This document shows, piece by piece, positions 1 through 11,414 of a DNA stretch of 64,000 nucleotides. The notes beneath the pieces were generated by a model that made no database searches, was not told the DNA's origin, and saw only the letters and a list, made by a program, of their open reading frames with translations. Source of the stretch: Teichococcus aestuarii (GTDB lineage Bacteria > Pseudomonadota > Alphaproteobacteria > Acetobacterales > Acetobacteraceae); assembly GCF_003116135.1 (NCBI RefSeq), contig NZ_PDOA01000003.1:434001-498000 (forward strand), written 5' to 3'. Within the stretch, counting starts at the first letter, position 1. Each line of letters opens with the position of its first letter. A program made the position numbers and the translations under genes.

Positions 1-2813
1 GCCGGAGCCTTGCGCGTGCGGCGCGGCTTGGCCGGCGCGGCTTCCGCCTCCACAGGCACCTCCACCGGCGCGGCTTCCACCGCCTCCGGCGCGGCCACGG
101 CGGCCTTGGCCGGCGCCTTGCGCGTGCGGCGCGGCTTGGCCGGCGCAGCCTCCACCGGCGCTTCCACCGCTGCTTCCACAGGAGCCTCGACCACGGGCGC
201 GGGCTCGGTCAGCGGCAGGGGCGCGGGCTCCGGCAGGGCGGCGCTTTCCACGACAGGCTGCGGCGCGGCCTGCATCTCCGGCACCGGCGGTTGCGGCAGC
301 GAGTCGATGGCGGCGACCGGCGCCACCTCCGGCGTCACCGGCGGCAGCGTGCCGGGCTTCGGCGCCAGCGGCTGCTGCGCGGCTTCCTCGGCCGCCGCCA
401 TGGCGTCGAAGATGTCGTCCAGCGTGCCGGCGAAGGGGTCGGCGGGCGTCGGGCCGGCATAACGCGGGCGCGGCGGCTCCGTTCCCTCGCCGAAGCGGCG
501 GCGGCCACGGCGGCCGCGGCGACCACGGCGCTGCTCCTCCTCGCTGTCGAAGGCGGCGCCATCGGCCGCCGGCCCCTCGGGCACCGGCGTGGCGGAGGCG
601 GGCGCGGCTTCGGGCACCGCCTCGTCCGGGGTCATGCCCTCGGACTCGGCCTCGGCCTCGTCGCCCTCGCTGTCGCCCTCGCTGTCGTCCGGCCCGGCGA
701 GATCGCCGGCCTGCATCGGCGCGCCATCCTCGCGGCGGCCCCCACGGCGGCGGCGACGGCGGCGGCGGCGGCGGTTCTCGCCATTGCCACGGTCCTCGGC
801 ACCGGCCTCGGCGGGCGGAACCTCGGCGCCGGCCGGCACGGCCACGGCCTCATCCTCGGCGGCGGCGGCAGGCATGGGCGCAGGCGCGGCCGTGGCGGCG
901 GGCGCCTCCGGCACGGCCACCGGCGCGGCCTCCTCCACCTCGGGGGCGTAGTCCATGCGCAGCGCGGCGGGGGCGCTGGGCGGCTCGGCCACGGTCTGCG
1001 CGCGGGTGCGCTCGATGCGGATGGCCGGCGGCAGCAGCTTGGCGTCCGGCTCGAACAGCACGGCCATGCCGTAGCGCGCCTCGATCTCCGCCAGACGCTC
1101 GCGCCGGCGGTTGAGGATGTGCAGGGCCAGTTCCGGCGCGATGGAGACGACGATCTCGGCGGCGCGGCGGCGGGCGCCCTCCTCCTCGATCTGGCGCAGC
1201 ACCTGCAGTGCGCTGCTCTCCGGCGTGCGGACGATGCCGAGGCCCTGGCAGTGCGGGCAGGTGGCGAAGGAATGCTCGGTGAGGCTGGGGCGCAGCCGCT
1301 GGCGGCTCATCTCCAGCAGGCCGAAATGGCTGATGCGGCCGACCTGGATGCGGGCGCGGTCCTGCTTCAGCGCCTCCTTCAGGCGGCGCTCCACCTGCGC
1401 GTCGTTGCGCGAGGACTCCATGTCGATGAAGTCGATGACGATGAGGCCGGCCAGGTCGCGCAGGCGCAGCTGGCGCGCCACCTCGTCGGCGGCCTCCAGG
1501 TTGGTGCGCAGCGCGGTGTCCTCGATGTGCCGGTCGCGCGTGGCGCGGCCCGAGTTCACGTCGATGGCGACCAGCGCCTCGGTCTGGTTGATGACGATGT
1601 AGCCGCCCGACTTCAGCTGCACGGTGGGCGACATCATCGCGTCGAGCTGCTGGTCCACGCCGTGGCGCGCGAAGAGCGGCACCGAGTGGTCCTTGTAGAG
1701 GCGGATCTTGCGGTCGTTCTGCGGCATCAGCATCCGCATGAAGTCGCGCGCCTGGCGGTAGGCGCCCTCGCCCTCCACCTGGATCTCCTCGATGTCGCGG
1801 CCGAACACGTCGCGGATCGAGCGCTTGATGAGGTCGGCTTCCTCATAGACCAGCGTCGGCGCGGTGGATTCCAGCGTGCGCTCGCGGATGTCGTCCCACA
1901 GACGCAGCAGGTACTCGCAGTCGCGGCGGATCTCGGGCTTCGGCCGGCCGGCGCCGGCGGTGCGGACGATCATGCTCATGCCGCGCGGCATGCTCAGCTC
2001 CTCGATCACCTCGCGCAGGCGCTTGCGGTCGGCGATGGAGGTGATCTTGCGGGAGATGCCGCCGCCGCGCGGGCTGTTCGGCATCAGCACGGAGAAGCGG
2101 CCGGCGAGGCTGATATAGGTGGTCAGCGCCGCGCCCTTGTTGCCGCGCTCCTCCTTGACGACCTGCACCAGCATGACCTGCCGGCGGCGGATCACCTCCT
2201 GGATCTTGTAGTGGCGCAGGAAGCGGGGCGGGATGCGGCGCTCCTCGCGGCCGTTCTCCTCGTCCTTGTCACGGCCGCCGAGCATCTCGGGCGGGGTCTC
2301 GGGAGCGGCGCTCTCGGCGTCCTCGCCGGCGGTCTCGCTCACCGGCACGCCCTCATGCGGCACGGTGGCCTCGGCGGCGGCGGCCTCGGCGGCGATCAGC
2401 GCCTCGCCGGAGGTCTCGCGGGGCGCCTGGTCGGCATCGACCATCTGCTCGATGCGTGCGGCCATCGCGTCGGCCTCGGCCTCGCTGACCTCCTCGCCCT
2501 CGTCGTCCGCCTCATCCTCGGCGGCCTCGGCGGCCTGCAGGGCGAGCAGGCGCTCACGGTCGGCGACGGGCAGCTGGTAGTAGTCGGGGTGGATCTCGCC
2601 GAAGGCGAGAAAGCCGTGGCGGTTGCCGCCATACTCGACGAAGGCGGCCTGGAGGCTGGGCTCCACGCGCACCACCTTGGCGAGGTAGATGTTGCCCTTC
2701 AGCGGGCGCTTGTTCTCGGTCTCGATGTCGAATTCTTCGAGCCGGTTGCCGTCCAGCACCACCACGCGTGTCTCGTCGGCGTGGGATGCATCGATCAGCA
2801 TGCGCTTGGTCAT
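1..2813 (-). CDS. rne: Ribonuclease E/G, C-terminus cut by the window edge
   Basis: Endoribonuclease of mRNA decay and rRNA processing and scaffold of the degradosome. The protein starts MTKRMLIDAS at 2813. An S1 RNA-binding domain is split by an acidic, Ala/Glu-rich insert at about residues 85-190, as is usual in alphaproteobacterial RNase E. The catalytic core shows the two metal-binding aspartates in VAIDVNSG (about 416) and VIDFIDM (about 460), and the Zn-link CPHCQG (about 520). The tail is unstructured, with Arg clusters (RRRRRRRRGG, RRGRRGRRR) and repeated APAKPRRTRKA segments, typical of RNA and degradosome-partner binding. It is divergent from amiC across 800 bp, a classic alphaproteobacterial pairing. 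The stop codon lies left of the window. Confidence 0.96.
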   Translation of the reverse strand, partial: MTKRMLIDASHADETRVVVLDGNRLEEFDIETENKRPLKGNIYLAKVVRVEPSLQAAFVEYGGNRHGFLAFGEIHPDYYQLPVADRERLLALQAAEAAEDEADDEGEEVSEAEADAMAARIEQMVDADQAPRETSGEALIAAEAAAAEATVPHEGVPVSETAGEDAESAAPETPPEMLGGRDKDEENGREERRIPPRFLRHYKIQEVIRRRQVMLVQVVKEERGNKGAALTTYISLAGRFSVLMPNSPRGGGISRKITSIADRKRLREVIEELSMPRGMSMIVRTAGAGRPKPEIRRDCEYLLRLWDDIRERTLESTAPTLVYEEADLIKRSIRDVFGRDIEEIQVEGEGAYRQARDFMRMLMPQNDRKIRLYKDHSVPLFARHGVDQQLDAMMSPTVQLKSGGYIVINQTEALVAIDVNSGRATRDRHIEDTALRTNLEAADEVARQLRLRDLAGLIVIDFIDMESSRNDAQVERRLKEALKQDRARIQVGRISHFGLLEMSRQRLRPSLTEHSFATCPHCQGLGIVRTPESSALQVLRQIEEEGARRRAAEIVVSIAPELALHILNRRRERLAEIEARYGMAVLFEPDAKLLPPAIRIERTRAQTVAEPPSAPAALRMDYAPEVEEAAPVAVPEAPAATAAPAPMPAAAAEDEAVAVPAGAEVPPAEAGAEDRGNGENRRRRRRRRRRGGRREDGAPMQAGDLAGPDDSEGDSEGDEAEAESEGMTPDEAVPEAAPASATPVPEGPAADGAAFDSEEEQRRGRRGRRGRRRFGEGTEPPRPRYAGPTPADPFAGTLDDIFDAMAAAEEAAQQPLAPKPGTLPPVTPEVAPVAAIDSLPQPPVPEMQAAPQPVVESAALPEPAPLPLTEPAPVVEAPVEAAVEAPVEAAPAKPRRTRKAPAKAAVAAPEAVEAAPVEVPVEAEAAPAKPRRTRKAP
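7..146. repeat. 108 bp-period repeat in the RNase E tail
   Basis: About 32 nearly identical bases recur at 7-38 and 115-146. On the minus strand they encode APAKPRRTRKA-type basic segments spaced 36 residues apart in the disordered RNase E tail. More copies may lie left of the window. Confidence 0.7.
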
Positions 2814-3314
2814 GAACCGGGATGCTCCGAGCCACCGGCGCGGTCGCGCTGCCGGTGGCGGCAATGGGTGGGCAGGCCCGAGGCAGCGGGGTCGCGCAGG
2901 CGGCGTGGCGATGGACTTGCCATGCGGCTCTGGTCTCGACCTCTCGTCTCGGCGGGCCGCGCCCCGGAATGGGGGGGCCCTTGTTGGGCGCGCCGCGCGC
3001 AGGCCCCGGGACCGTGCCGCCACATCGCAGAGCGACGCCGGGCGGGCACGAACGGGCCAGCGGCAGGCACGAGCCAGGATGGCGGGCGGAAAACCCGCAT
3101 CATCCCTCCGCGCCATGGTGCACGCGCCGGTGGAGCGGACAACGGGGCTCTGGCGGAGCCGGGATGCGCGCACCCCTGATCATAGGGGGCAATCCCTTGC
3201 CAGATCCTTCAGGCCGCTTCGGGCCTGGCCCGCCATGAAGGCGGCGGAGCCAGGAAAAGCCCAGGCGGCCGTGCCCGGAACCTCCACCGACAGCGTTCGC
3301 CGCCGGGGCAAGGC

Positions 3315-3343
3315 ACCATAGGCGGGGGCTGCTCCTTCCACAA
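3315..3343 (-). promoter_or_regulatory. Candidate sigma70-type promoter for rne
   Basis: On the minus strand, TTGTGG (3338-3343) is followed after exactly 17 bases by TATGGT (3315-3320). The pair points towards rne, about 500 bases upstream of its start codon. The match is partial (3/6 and 4/6), so this is a suggestion only. Confidence 0.3.
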
Positions 3344-3351
3344 GGCATTGC

Positions 3352-3377
3352 ATTCCTCACATGTTACATGAAGGAAT
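3352..3377. promoter_or_regulatory. Imperfect inverted repeat in the rne/amiC intergenic region
   Basis: ATTCCT-CA-CATGT-T-ACATG-A-AGGAAT: two nested perfect arms around a single central T, with a one-base asymmetry. It sits in the most AT-rich patch between the two divergent genes, directly upstream of the candidate rne -35 box. It could be a regulator site; no family is recognised. Confidence 0.4.
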
Positions 3378-3613
3378 CCCGTGATCCTGCGGCACTGGCA
3401 TGATAGAGGCGAAGTATCGGCAAGGTGCGGCCCATCGCGGGCCGGCCGGCGTGGCGGCGTTTTCGCGCCCCTGCCCGCCTTCCGGTCGCCGCCGCGCCCC
3501 GCGCCGGCGGTGACGGGCGCGCACCCAGGGGAGGGCCGCGCCCGGCCGGGGCCGCCGGGAGGGGGAAAGCCCGCCGGCCTCGCCAGGCTCATCGAGGGGG
3601 AGTTCGCCGCGCC

Positions 3614-4756
3614 ATGTCTGATTCACCCGGCCGCCGGCAATTGTTGCAGATGGCGCTGGGGCTCGCCTTCGCCGGGGTGCCGGCGCTGGCCGAGGCCGCC
3701 GTCACCGCCGCCCGGCTGGCGCGCGCCGATGGCGGCAGCCGCCTGACCATCGCGGTCAACAGCGCCACGCGCTGGTCGCTGCGCGCCACCACCCGCCCCG
3801 CCCGGCTGGTGCTGAGCCTGCCCGGCACCACCTGGCGCGGCCCGGCGCGGCTCGGCGCGGCCGGTCTGGTGCGCGGCGCGCGCTGGGACAACGCCAACAA
3901 GCGGCTGCTGATCGACCTCGCCGGCCCCGTCTCGGTGCAGGCGGAGGAGGACGGGCGGCAGCTCGCGGTGCATGTCACGCCCGGCACCCAGCCCGGCTTC
4001 GCGCGGCTGGCGCGCGGCACCATCGCCGAGGGGCGGCTGGGCGGCGCGGCGGCCGCCTCCTCCCTGCCGCTGGTGGTGCTGGACCCCGGCCATGGCGGCA
4101 AGGACCCGGGCACGATCGGCGTCAACGGCACGCTGGAGAAGCGCATCACCCTCGCCGCCGCGCTGGAGCTGAAGCGGCAGCTCGAGGCGGGCGGGCGCTG
4201 CCGCGTGGCGCTGACCCGCGCGCGCGACGCGTTCGTCTCGCTCGACGGCCGGGTGGAGTTCGCCCGCAAGCGGGAGGCGGCGCTGTTCGTCTCGCTGCAC
4301 GCCGATTCCGCGCCGGGGGCGCGCGGCGCCAGCGTCTACACCCTCTCCGACCGCGCCTCGGACGCGCTCTCCGCCCGGCTGGCGCAGACGCAGAACCGCG
4401 CCGACGCGGCGGGCGGGCTGCGCCTGCCCGATGTCTCGCCCGAGGTGGAGCGCATCCTCTACTCGCTGGTGCGGCAGGAGACGAAGGTGGGCTCGGCGCG
4501 GATGGCGCGCTTCGTGGTGGATTCGCTCGGCCGCAGCGTGACGCTGCTGCCCAACACCCACCGCCAGGCTTCCTTCGCCGTGCTCAAGGCGCCGGACGTG
4601 CCGAGCGTGCTGGTGGAGATGGGCTTCCTCTCGGACCGGCGGGACGAGGCGGCGCTGAACCGCGCCGCGCACCGCGCCCTGCTCGCCCGCTCGATGACCC
4701 GGGCGATCCATGGCTGGCTGGCCCAGCACCATGCCGGCATGATCCACGCCGGCTGA
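3614..4756 (+). CDS. amiC: N-acetylmuramoyl-L-alanine amidase, AmiC type
   Basis: Periplasmic zinc amidase that cleaves the stem peptide from MurNAc during cell separation. The 380-residue protein begins with a twin-arginine-like signal (GRRQLLQMALGLAFAG), then an AMIN-like beta domain (about 40-140). The Amidase_3 domain shows the zinc/catalytic signatures VVLDPGHGGKDPG, the Glu in TLEKRITL, FVSLHAD and the C-terminal VLVEMGFLSD. The start at 3614 is chosen because GGGGGAG (3596-3602) precedes it and the signal peptide follows at once; an in-frame upstream extension to 3425 has no family similarity. The gene converges with secA across a shared hairpin. Confidence 0.93.
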   Translation: MSDSPGRRQLLQMALGLAFAGVPALAEAAVTAARLARADGGSRLTIAVNSATRWSLRATTRPARLVLSLPGTTWRGPARLGAAGLVRGARWDNANKRLLIDLAGPVSVQAEEDGRQLAVHVTPGTQPGFARLARGTIAEGRLGGAAAASSLPLVVLDPGHGGKDPGTIGVNGTLEKRITLAAALELKRQLEAGGRCRVALTRARDAFVSLDGRVEFARKREAALFVSLHADSAPGARGASVYTLSDRASDALSARLAQTQNRADAAGGLRLPDVSPEVERILYSLVRQETKVGSARMARFVVDSLGRSVTLLPNTHRQASFAVLKAPDVPSVLVEMGFLSDRRDEAALNRAAHRALLARSMTRAIHGWLAQHHAGMIHAG

Positions 4757-4770
4757 CAGAAAGAAGATGG

Positions 4771-4798
4771 GGGCGCGGGGGAATTCCTTCCCCCGCCC
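4771..4798. terminator. Bidirectional hairpin between amiC and secA
   Basis: GGGCGCGGGGGAA / TTCCCCCGCCC arms around TTCC, with a small bulge, lie in the 62 bp between two convergent genes. No long T-tract follows, so it may act as a weak intrinsic or transcript-end hairpin for both. Confidence 0.5.
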
Positions 4799-4818
4799 TT
4801 ACCTGGCCTGCCGGGCCG

Positions 4819-7557
<2,739 letters not shown>

Positions 7558-7868
7558 GCTGTTTCGAAACTCTCCGAGGGCGGCCGGCACCCCTCCCCCC
7601 CCTCCGACGGCCGGGCACGGGGCCAGTCCGGAGGAAGGCCGGGCCCGGACCTTCCGGGTCCGCCCAGGCCGGGCAACAGGGGCGGGCAACAGGCTGCTTT
7701 GGCCGAGACAGATAGGCGCGGCCCGCCTCAGGGTCAACGAAAGCCGGAATGACAGCGCCGAAAGGTCAGGCCCACGCCGCGGCGGCGGCCCTGCCTGGCT
7801 GGCCTGCCTGCCCTGATTGTGATGTGGGGCGGCATCCGCCATCTTGAACCGTCCAGCCGCGAAGGCAC
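7558..7868. other. secA/foldase divergent intergenic region
   Basis: 311 bp with no supported gene. It contains the perfect 10 bp palindrome GTTTCGAAAC (7561-7570), three bases upstream of the secA start codon, so inside its leader. Otherwise it is GC-rich. Promoters for both genes must lie here, but none is convincing by eye. Confidence 0.5.
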
Positions 7869-8876
7869 ATGCACCGAATGCGATCCACCGCCCTCATTCT
7901 TCCCCTGCTGCTCGCCGCGGCGCCCCTCCTGGCCCAGCCTGGCCTGGCCCAGAGCGGTCAGGCCCAGACTGGTCAGGCCCAGACTGGCCAGGCACAGCCG
8001 GGAACACCGCCCGGCGCGGCCGCGCCCCAGGCCGCGCCCGGTACGCCCGCCGGCCAGCCGGCCGGCAACCCGGTGGTCGCCCGCGTCGAGCAGGAGGAAA
8101 TCCGCCTCTCCGACGTGCAGGCCGCCATCGGCGAGCTGCCGCCCGAGCTGCGCGGCGCCCCCGGCCCGATGCTCTTCCCCCTCGTGCTGGACCAGCTGAT
8201 CGCCCAGAAGGCGCTGGTCGCCGCCGCCCGCGCCCAGGGGCTCGACAAGGACGCGGCGGTGCAGGCCGCCATCCGCCGCGCCGAGGAGGAGCAGCTGCAG
8301 CAGGCGCTGCTTCGCCGCGAGATCGCCCCCGCCCTGACGGAGGAGGCGCTGCGCGCCCGCTACCAGAAGGAGATCGCCGGCAAGCCGGGCGAGGAGGAGG
8401 TGCATGCGCGCCACATCCTCACCGCCACCGAGGCCGAGGCGCGCGCCGCACTCGCCGAGGTGCGCAAGCCGAACGCCGATTTCGCCGCCGTGGCGAAGCA
8501 GCGCTCCACCGGCCCCGGCACCCAGCAGGGTGGCGACCTCGGCTTCTTCAAGAAGTCCGACATGGTGCCGGAATTCGCCGAGGCCGCCTTCGGCCTGAAG
8601 GCGGGCGAGATCAGCCGCGAGCCGGTGAAGAGCCCCTTCGGCTGGCACGTCATCAAGGTCGAGGCGCGCCGCATGGCGCCGGCCCCGAGCTTTGAGGAGA
8701 GCGCCGAATCGCTGCGCCAGGCCGCCTTCGAGGAGGCGGTGAACGCAGCGGTGGAGGAGGTGCAGGCCAAGGCCAAGATCGAGCGCTTCAACATGGACGG
8801 CTCGCCCCGCGCCAGCACCCCCGCGCCCTCGCTGCTGGACGGCGCCGCGCCGCCCGCCGGGCAGCCGCGCCGCTGA
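7869..8876 (+). CDS. Periplasmic peptidylprolyl isomerase, parvulin/PpiC type
   Basis: Exported foldase of the SurA/PrsA kind (335 residues). A signal peptide ([16 protein letters not shown]) is followed by a low-complexity AQTGQ/AQPG linker, an N-terminal helical chaperone segment ([14 protein letters not shown]...), and a rotamase domain. The rotamase domain has the hallmark [23 protein letters not shown] and [13 protein letters not shown] 7869 and ATG 7878 are both possible: GAAGG at 7861-7865 is 3 bases from the first and 12 from the second. The secA-foldase-argJ neighbourhood is common in alphaproteobacteria. Confidence 0.92.
   Translation: MHRMRSTALILPLLLAAAPLLAQPGLAQSGQAQTGQAQTGQAQPGTPPGAAAPQAAPGTPAGQPAGNPVVARVEQEEIRLSDVQAAIGELPPELRGAPGPMLFPLVLDQLIAQKALVAAARAQGLDKDAAVQAAIRRAEEEQLQQALLRREIAPALTEEALRARYQKEIAGKPGEEEVHARHILTATEAEARAALAEVRKPNADFAAVAKQRSTGPGTQQGGDLGFFKKSDMVPEFAEAAFGLKAGEISREPVKSPFGWHVIKVEARRMAPAPSFEESAESLRQAAFEEAVNAAVEEVQAKAKIERFNMDGSPRASTPAPSLLDGAAPPAGQPRR
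7941..8000 (+). repeat. 15 bp tandem repeat in the foldase linker
   Basis: The unit GGTCAGGCCCAGACT occurs exactly at 7956-7970 and 7971-7985, with degenerate copies on each side. It encodes G-Q-A-Q-T repeats just after the signal peptide, so copy-number change would alter linker length without a frameshift. Confidence 0.75.
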
Positions 8877-8888
8877 GGCGATCCTGCC

Positions 8889-8928
8889 GCGGGCCGGCGG
8901 CGGCGGATCTCCGCCGCCGCCGGCCCGC
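8889..8928 (+). terminator. Perfect 18 bp hairpin after the foldase gene
   Basis: Two perfectly complementary 18-base arms (8889-8906 and 8911-8928) enclose the tetraloop ATCT, 12 bases after the foldase stop. The following CTGCTTTC is only mildly T-rich. It is either an intrinsic terminator or an mRNA 3'-end stabilising stem between the foldase gene and argJ. Confidence 0.7.
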
Positions 8929-8999
8929 GCGCCTGCTTTCAAGCCCTCTTCCTTTGCGGTAACGCTGCGGCGCCCTGATCACGTCAAGGATGCGCCCTG

Positions 9000-10238
9000 A
9001 TGGCCGCTAAGGCTCTGCCCGTCTCTCCGCTCGCGGTTCCCCTCCCCGCCGTGCCGCCCATCGCCGGCGTGACGCTCGGCGTGGCGGCGGCGGGCATCCG
9101 ATACAAGGGCCGCAACGACCTCACCCTGATGCAGTTCGCCCCCGGCACCACGGTGGCCGGCGTGTTCACCCGCAACAAGTGCCCGGGCGCGCCGGTGGAC
9201 TGGTGCCGCGCGGCGCTCAAGGGCGGCAAGGCCCGCGCCCTGGTGGTGAATGCCGGCAACGCCAACGTCTTCACCGGCAAGCCGGGGCGCGACGCGGTGC
9301 AGGCCACGGCCGACGCCGCCGCCGGCCTGGTCGGCTGCAAGCCGCGCGAGGTGTTCCTCGCCTCCACCGGCGTGATCGGCGAGACGCTGCCGCACGAGAA
9401 GCTGACCGCCGCCCTGCCCGCCCTGCACGGCCAGCTCGCCGCCGATGGCTGGGAGGGTGCCGCGCGCGGCATCATGACCACCGACACCTTCCCCAAGGCC
9501 TGCGTCCGCACCGCGCTGATCGGCGACACGGAGGTGACCATCGCCGGCATCGCCAAGGGCAGCGGCATGGTGGCGCCGGACATGGCGACGATGCTCTGCT
9601 TCATCGCCACCGACGCCAAGGTCCCGGCGGCGGCGCTGCAGGCCATCCTGAAGAAGGGGGTGGATGCCAGCTTCAACCGCACCACCGTCGATTCCGACAC
9701 CTCGACCAGCGACACGGTGCTGGTCTTCGCCACCGGCCAGGCGAAGCACCCGCGCGTGCCGGCCGAGGGCGGCGCGATGCTCAAGGGCTTCGCCCGCGCG
9801 CTGCACGATCTGCTGCTCGACCTCGCGCTGCAGGTGGTGCGCGACGGCGAGGGTGCGCAGAAGCTGGTGCGCATCGACGTCACCGGCGCCACCACCGCCC
9901 GCTCGGCGCAGAAGATCGCCATGGCCATCGCCAACTCGCCGCTGGTCAAGACCGCCATCGCCGGCGAGGACGCCAATTGGGGCCGCATCGTCATGGCGGT
10001 GGGCAAGGCGGGCGAGCCGGCCGACCGCGACAGGCTCTCGGTCGCCGTCGGCGGCACCTGGATGGCGCGCGAGGGCGGCGTGGTGCCGGGCTATGACGAG
10101 GCGCCGGTGGTGGCGCACATGAAGGGCCGGGAGATCGAGATCGCCGTCGATATCGGCCTCGGGCGCGGCAAGGGCACGGCCTGGACCTGCGACCTGACGC
10201 ACGGCTATATCGATATCAACGGCTCCTACCGGAGCTGA
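9000..10238 (+). CDS. argJ: Bifunctional ornithine acetyltransferase / N-acetylglutamate synthase
   Basis: Catalyses the acetyl-recycling fifth step, and potentially the first step, of arginine biosynthesis in the cytoplasm. The 412-residue ArgJ-fold precursor carries the self-cleavage site [14 protein letters not shown], with the new N-terminal nucleophile Thr at about residue 197. It also has the conserved [14 protein letters not shown] and GEDANWGRI segments. AAGGA at 8986-8990 supports the start. Whether it is mono- or bifunctional cannot be read from the sequence alone. Confidence 0.96.
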   Translation: MAAKALPVSPLAVPLPAVPPIAGVTLGVAAAGIRYKGRNDLTLMQFAPGTTVAGVFTRNKCPGAPVDWCRAALKGGKARALVVNAGNANVFTGKPGRDAVQATADAAAGLVGCKPREVFLASTGVIGETLPHEKLTAALPALHGQLAADGWEGAARGIMTTDTFPKACVRTALIGDTEVTIAGIAKGSGMVAPDMATMLCFIATDAKVPAAALQAILKKGVDASFNRTTVDSDTSTSDTVLVFATGQAKHPRVPAEGGAMLKGFARALHDLLLDLALQVVRDGEGAQKLVRIDVTGATTARSAQKIAMAIANSPLVKTAIAGEDANWGRIVMAVGKAGEPADRDRLSVAVGGTWMAREGGVVPGYDEAPVVAHMKGREIEIAVDIGLGRGKGTAWTCDLTHGYIDINGSYRS

Positions 10239-10247
10239 GACCCGGCT

Positions 10248-10278
10248 CCCCGGCGCCCTTTCCCGGAAGGGGCCGGGG
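10248..10278 (+). terminator. Hairpin downstream of argJ
   Basis: CCCCGGC-G-CCCTT pairs with AAGGGGCCGGGG around TCCCGG: a 12 bp stem with one bulged G, nine bases after the argJ stop. No T-tract follows. Confidence 0.45.
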
Positions 10279-10362
10279 ACGGACCCGGCCGCCCGCCCTG
10301 CCAGGCGGCGCCGGCCCGGCACGCAGACCGCTCCCGCCCCTCCCGCCCCTCCGGACGCACCG

Positions 10363-11391
10363 ATGCTGAACCGCCTGAGCCAGCTGCTGGAGTTCAGCAT
10401 CCGCCCCCGCTCGGCCATGTTCCGCTGGAGCTTCGCCGCCGGCGTCTTCCTGGTGGCGCTTCTGGCCCGGCTGAAGATCGGGCCGGCATTGCCGCCGGGC
10501 TTCCCCTACCTCACCTTCTTCCCGGCGGTGATCGTCACCACCTTCGTCTGCGGCCTGTGGCCGGGCGTGGCCGCCGCCACCGCCTCCGGCATCGCCGCCT
10601 GGTACTTCTTCATCGAGCCCTTCCACAGCTTCACCCTCGACGGCGCCACGGCGATGGCGCTGGGCTTCTACGCCCTGATCGTGACGGTGGACGTGCTGCT
10701 GATCCACCTGATGCAAGAGGCGCTGCTGCGCCTGCGCGCCGAGAGCGCCCGCCAGTCCCGCGAGCGGGAGCTGAGCCAGCAGCTGGCCGAGAGCCGCGAG
10801 GTGATGTTCCAGGAGCTGCAGCACCGCATCTCCAACAACCTGCAGGTGATCGGCGCGCTGATGGCGCTGCAGCGCGGCGCCGTGCAGGACAAGAAGGCCC
10901 GCCGCATTATCGACCAGGCGGCCACCCGGCTGGAGCTGATCGGCCGCATCCACCGCCGGCTGCAGGACCCCTCGGGCCAGCGCGTGGAACTCGGCGTCTT
11001 CCTCGGCCGGCTGTGCGACGACCTGCTGGACGCCGCCGGCGCCACGGGCGTCAAGGTGCACCTGCAGGCCGACAGCGTGCTGCTGCCGCCCGAGCAGACG
11101 GTGCCGATGGCGCTGATCCTGATGGAGCTGGTCTCCAACGCGCTGGAGCATGGCTTCGCGCACCAGGGCCAGGGGAGGATCGCCATCGAGCTGCGCCAGC
11201 TGGAGCCGGCCACGATACAGCTCACCGTGCTCGATGACGGCGCCGGCCTGCCGCCGGATTTCGACCTGGAGACCACGCAAAGCCTCGGCCTGCGCATCGT
11301 CAGGGCGCTGGCCGCGCAGCTCGGCGCCAGCTTCGAGATGCAGCGGGCGCCGCGCGGCACCGCCTGCGGCCTGCTCCTGCCGGTGCGCTGA
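10363..11391 (+). CDS. Membrane sensor histidine kinase, HisKA_2/HWE-like with DUF4118-type membrane domain
   Basis: 342 residues. Three or four hydrophobic segments in residues 20-125 resemble the KdpD-type DUF4118 membrane module (GFPYLTFFPAVIV, GIAAWYFFIEP). A short coiled coil follows, then the HisKA_2 box ELQHRISNNLQVI with the phospho-accepting His at about 154. The HATPase domain has the N box (ELVSNALEHGF), LDDGAGLP and SLGLRIVRALAAQLG. No response regulator is adjacent, so it is an orphan kinase here; the signal is unknown. It converges with accA after 23 bp. Confidence 0.88.
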   Translation: MLNRLSQLLEFSIRPRSAMFRWSFAAGVFLVALLARLKIGPALPPGFPYLTFFPAVIVTTFVCGLWPGVAAATASGIAAWYFFIEPFHSFTLDGATAMALGFYALIVTVDVLLIHLMQEALLRLRAESARQSRERELSQQLAESREVMFQELQHRISNNLQVIGALMALQRGAVQDKKARRIIDQAATRLELIGRIHRRLQDPSGQRVELGVFLGRLCDDLLDAAGATGVKVHLQADSVLLPPEQTVPMALILMELVSNALEHGFAHQGQGRIAIELRQLEPATIQLTVLDDGAGLPPDFDLETTQSLGLRIVRALAAQLGASFEMQRAPRGTACGLLLPVR

Positions 11392-11414
11392 GGCGGGGGG
11401 CTGCGCCCGGCGCC

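Larger units (their letters stand above)
2814..3613. other. 800 bp divergent rne/amiC intergenic region
   Basis: No convincing gene. Open frames here are GC-driven and lack family resemblance. The right part holds a local AT-rich patch with an inverted repeat (3352-3377) and a promoter-like pair facing rne. If that promoter is real, rne has a leader of roughly 500 nt. Long autoregulatory leaders are known for enterobacterial rne, but here this is only an analogy. Confidence 0.6.

Noticed and set aside
291-3179. A 962-codon plus-strand open frame opposite rne
   Set aside because: The minus strand carries all RNase E motifs. The plus frame is a compositional shadow.
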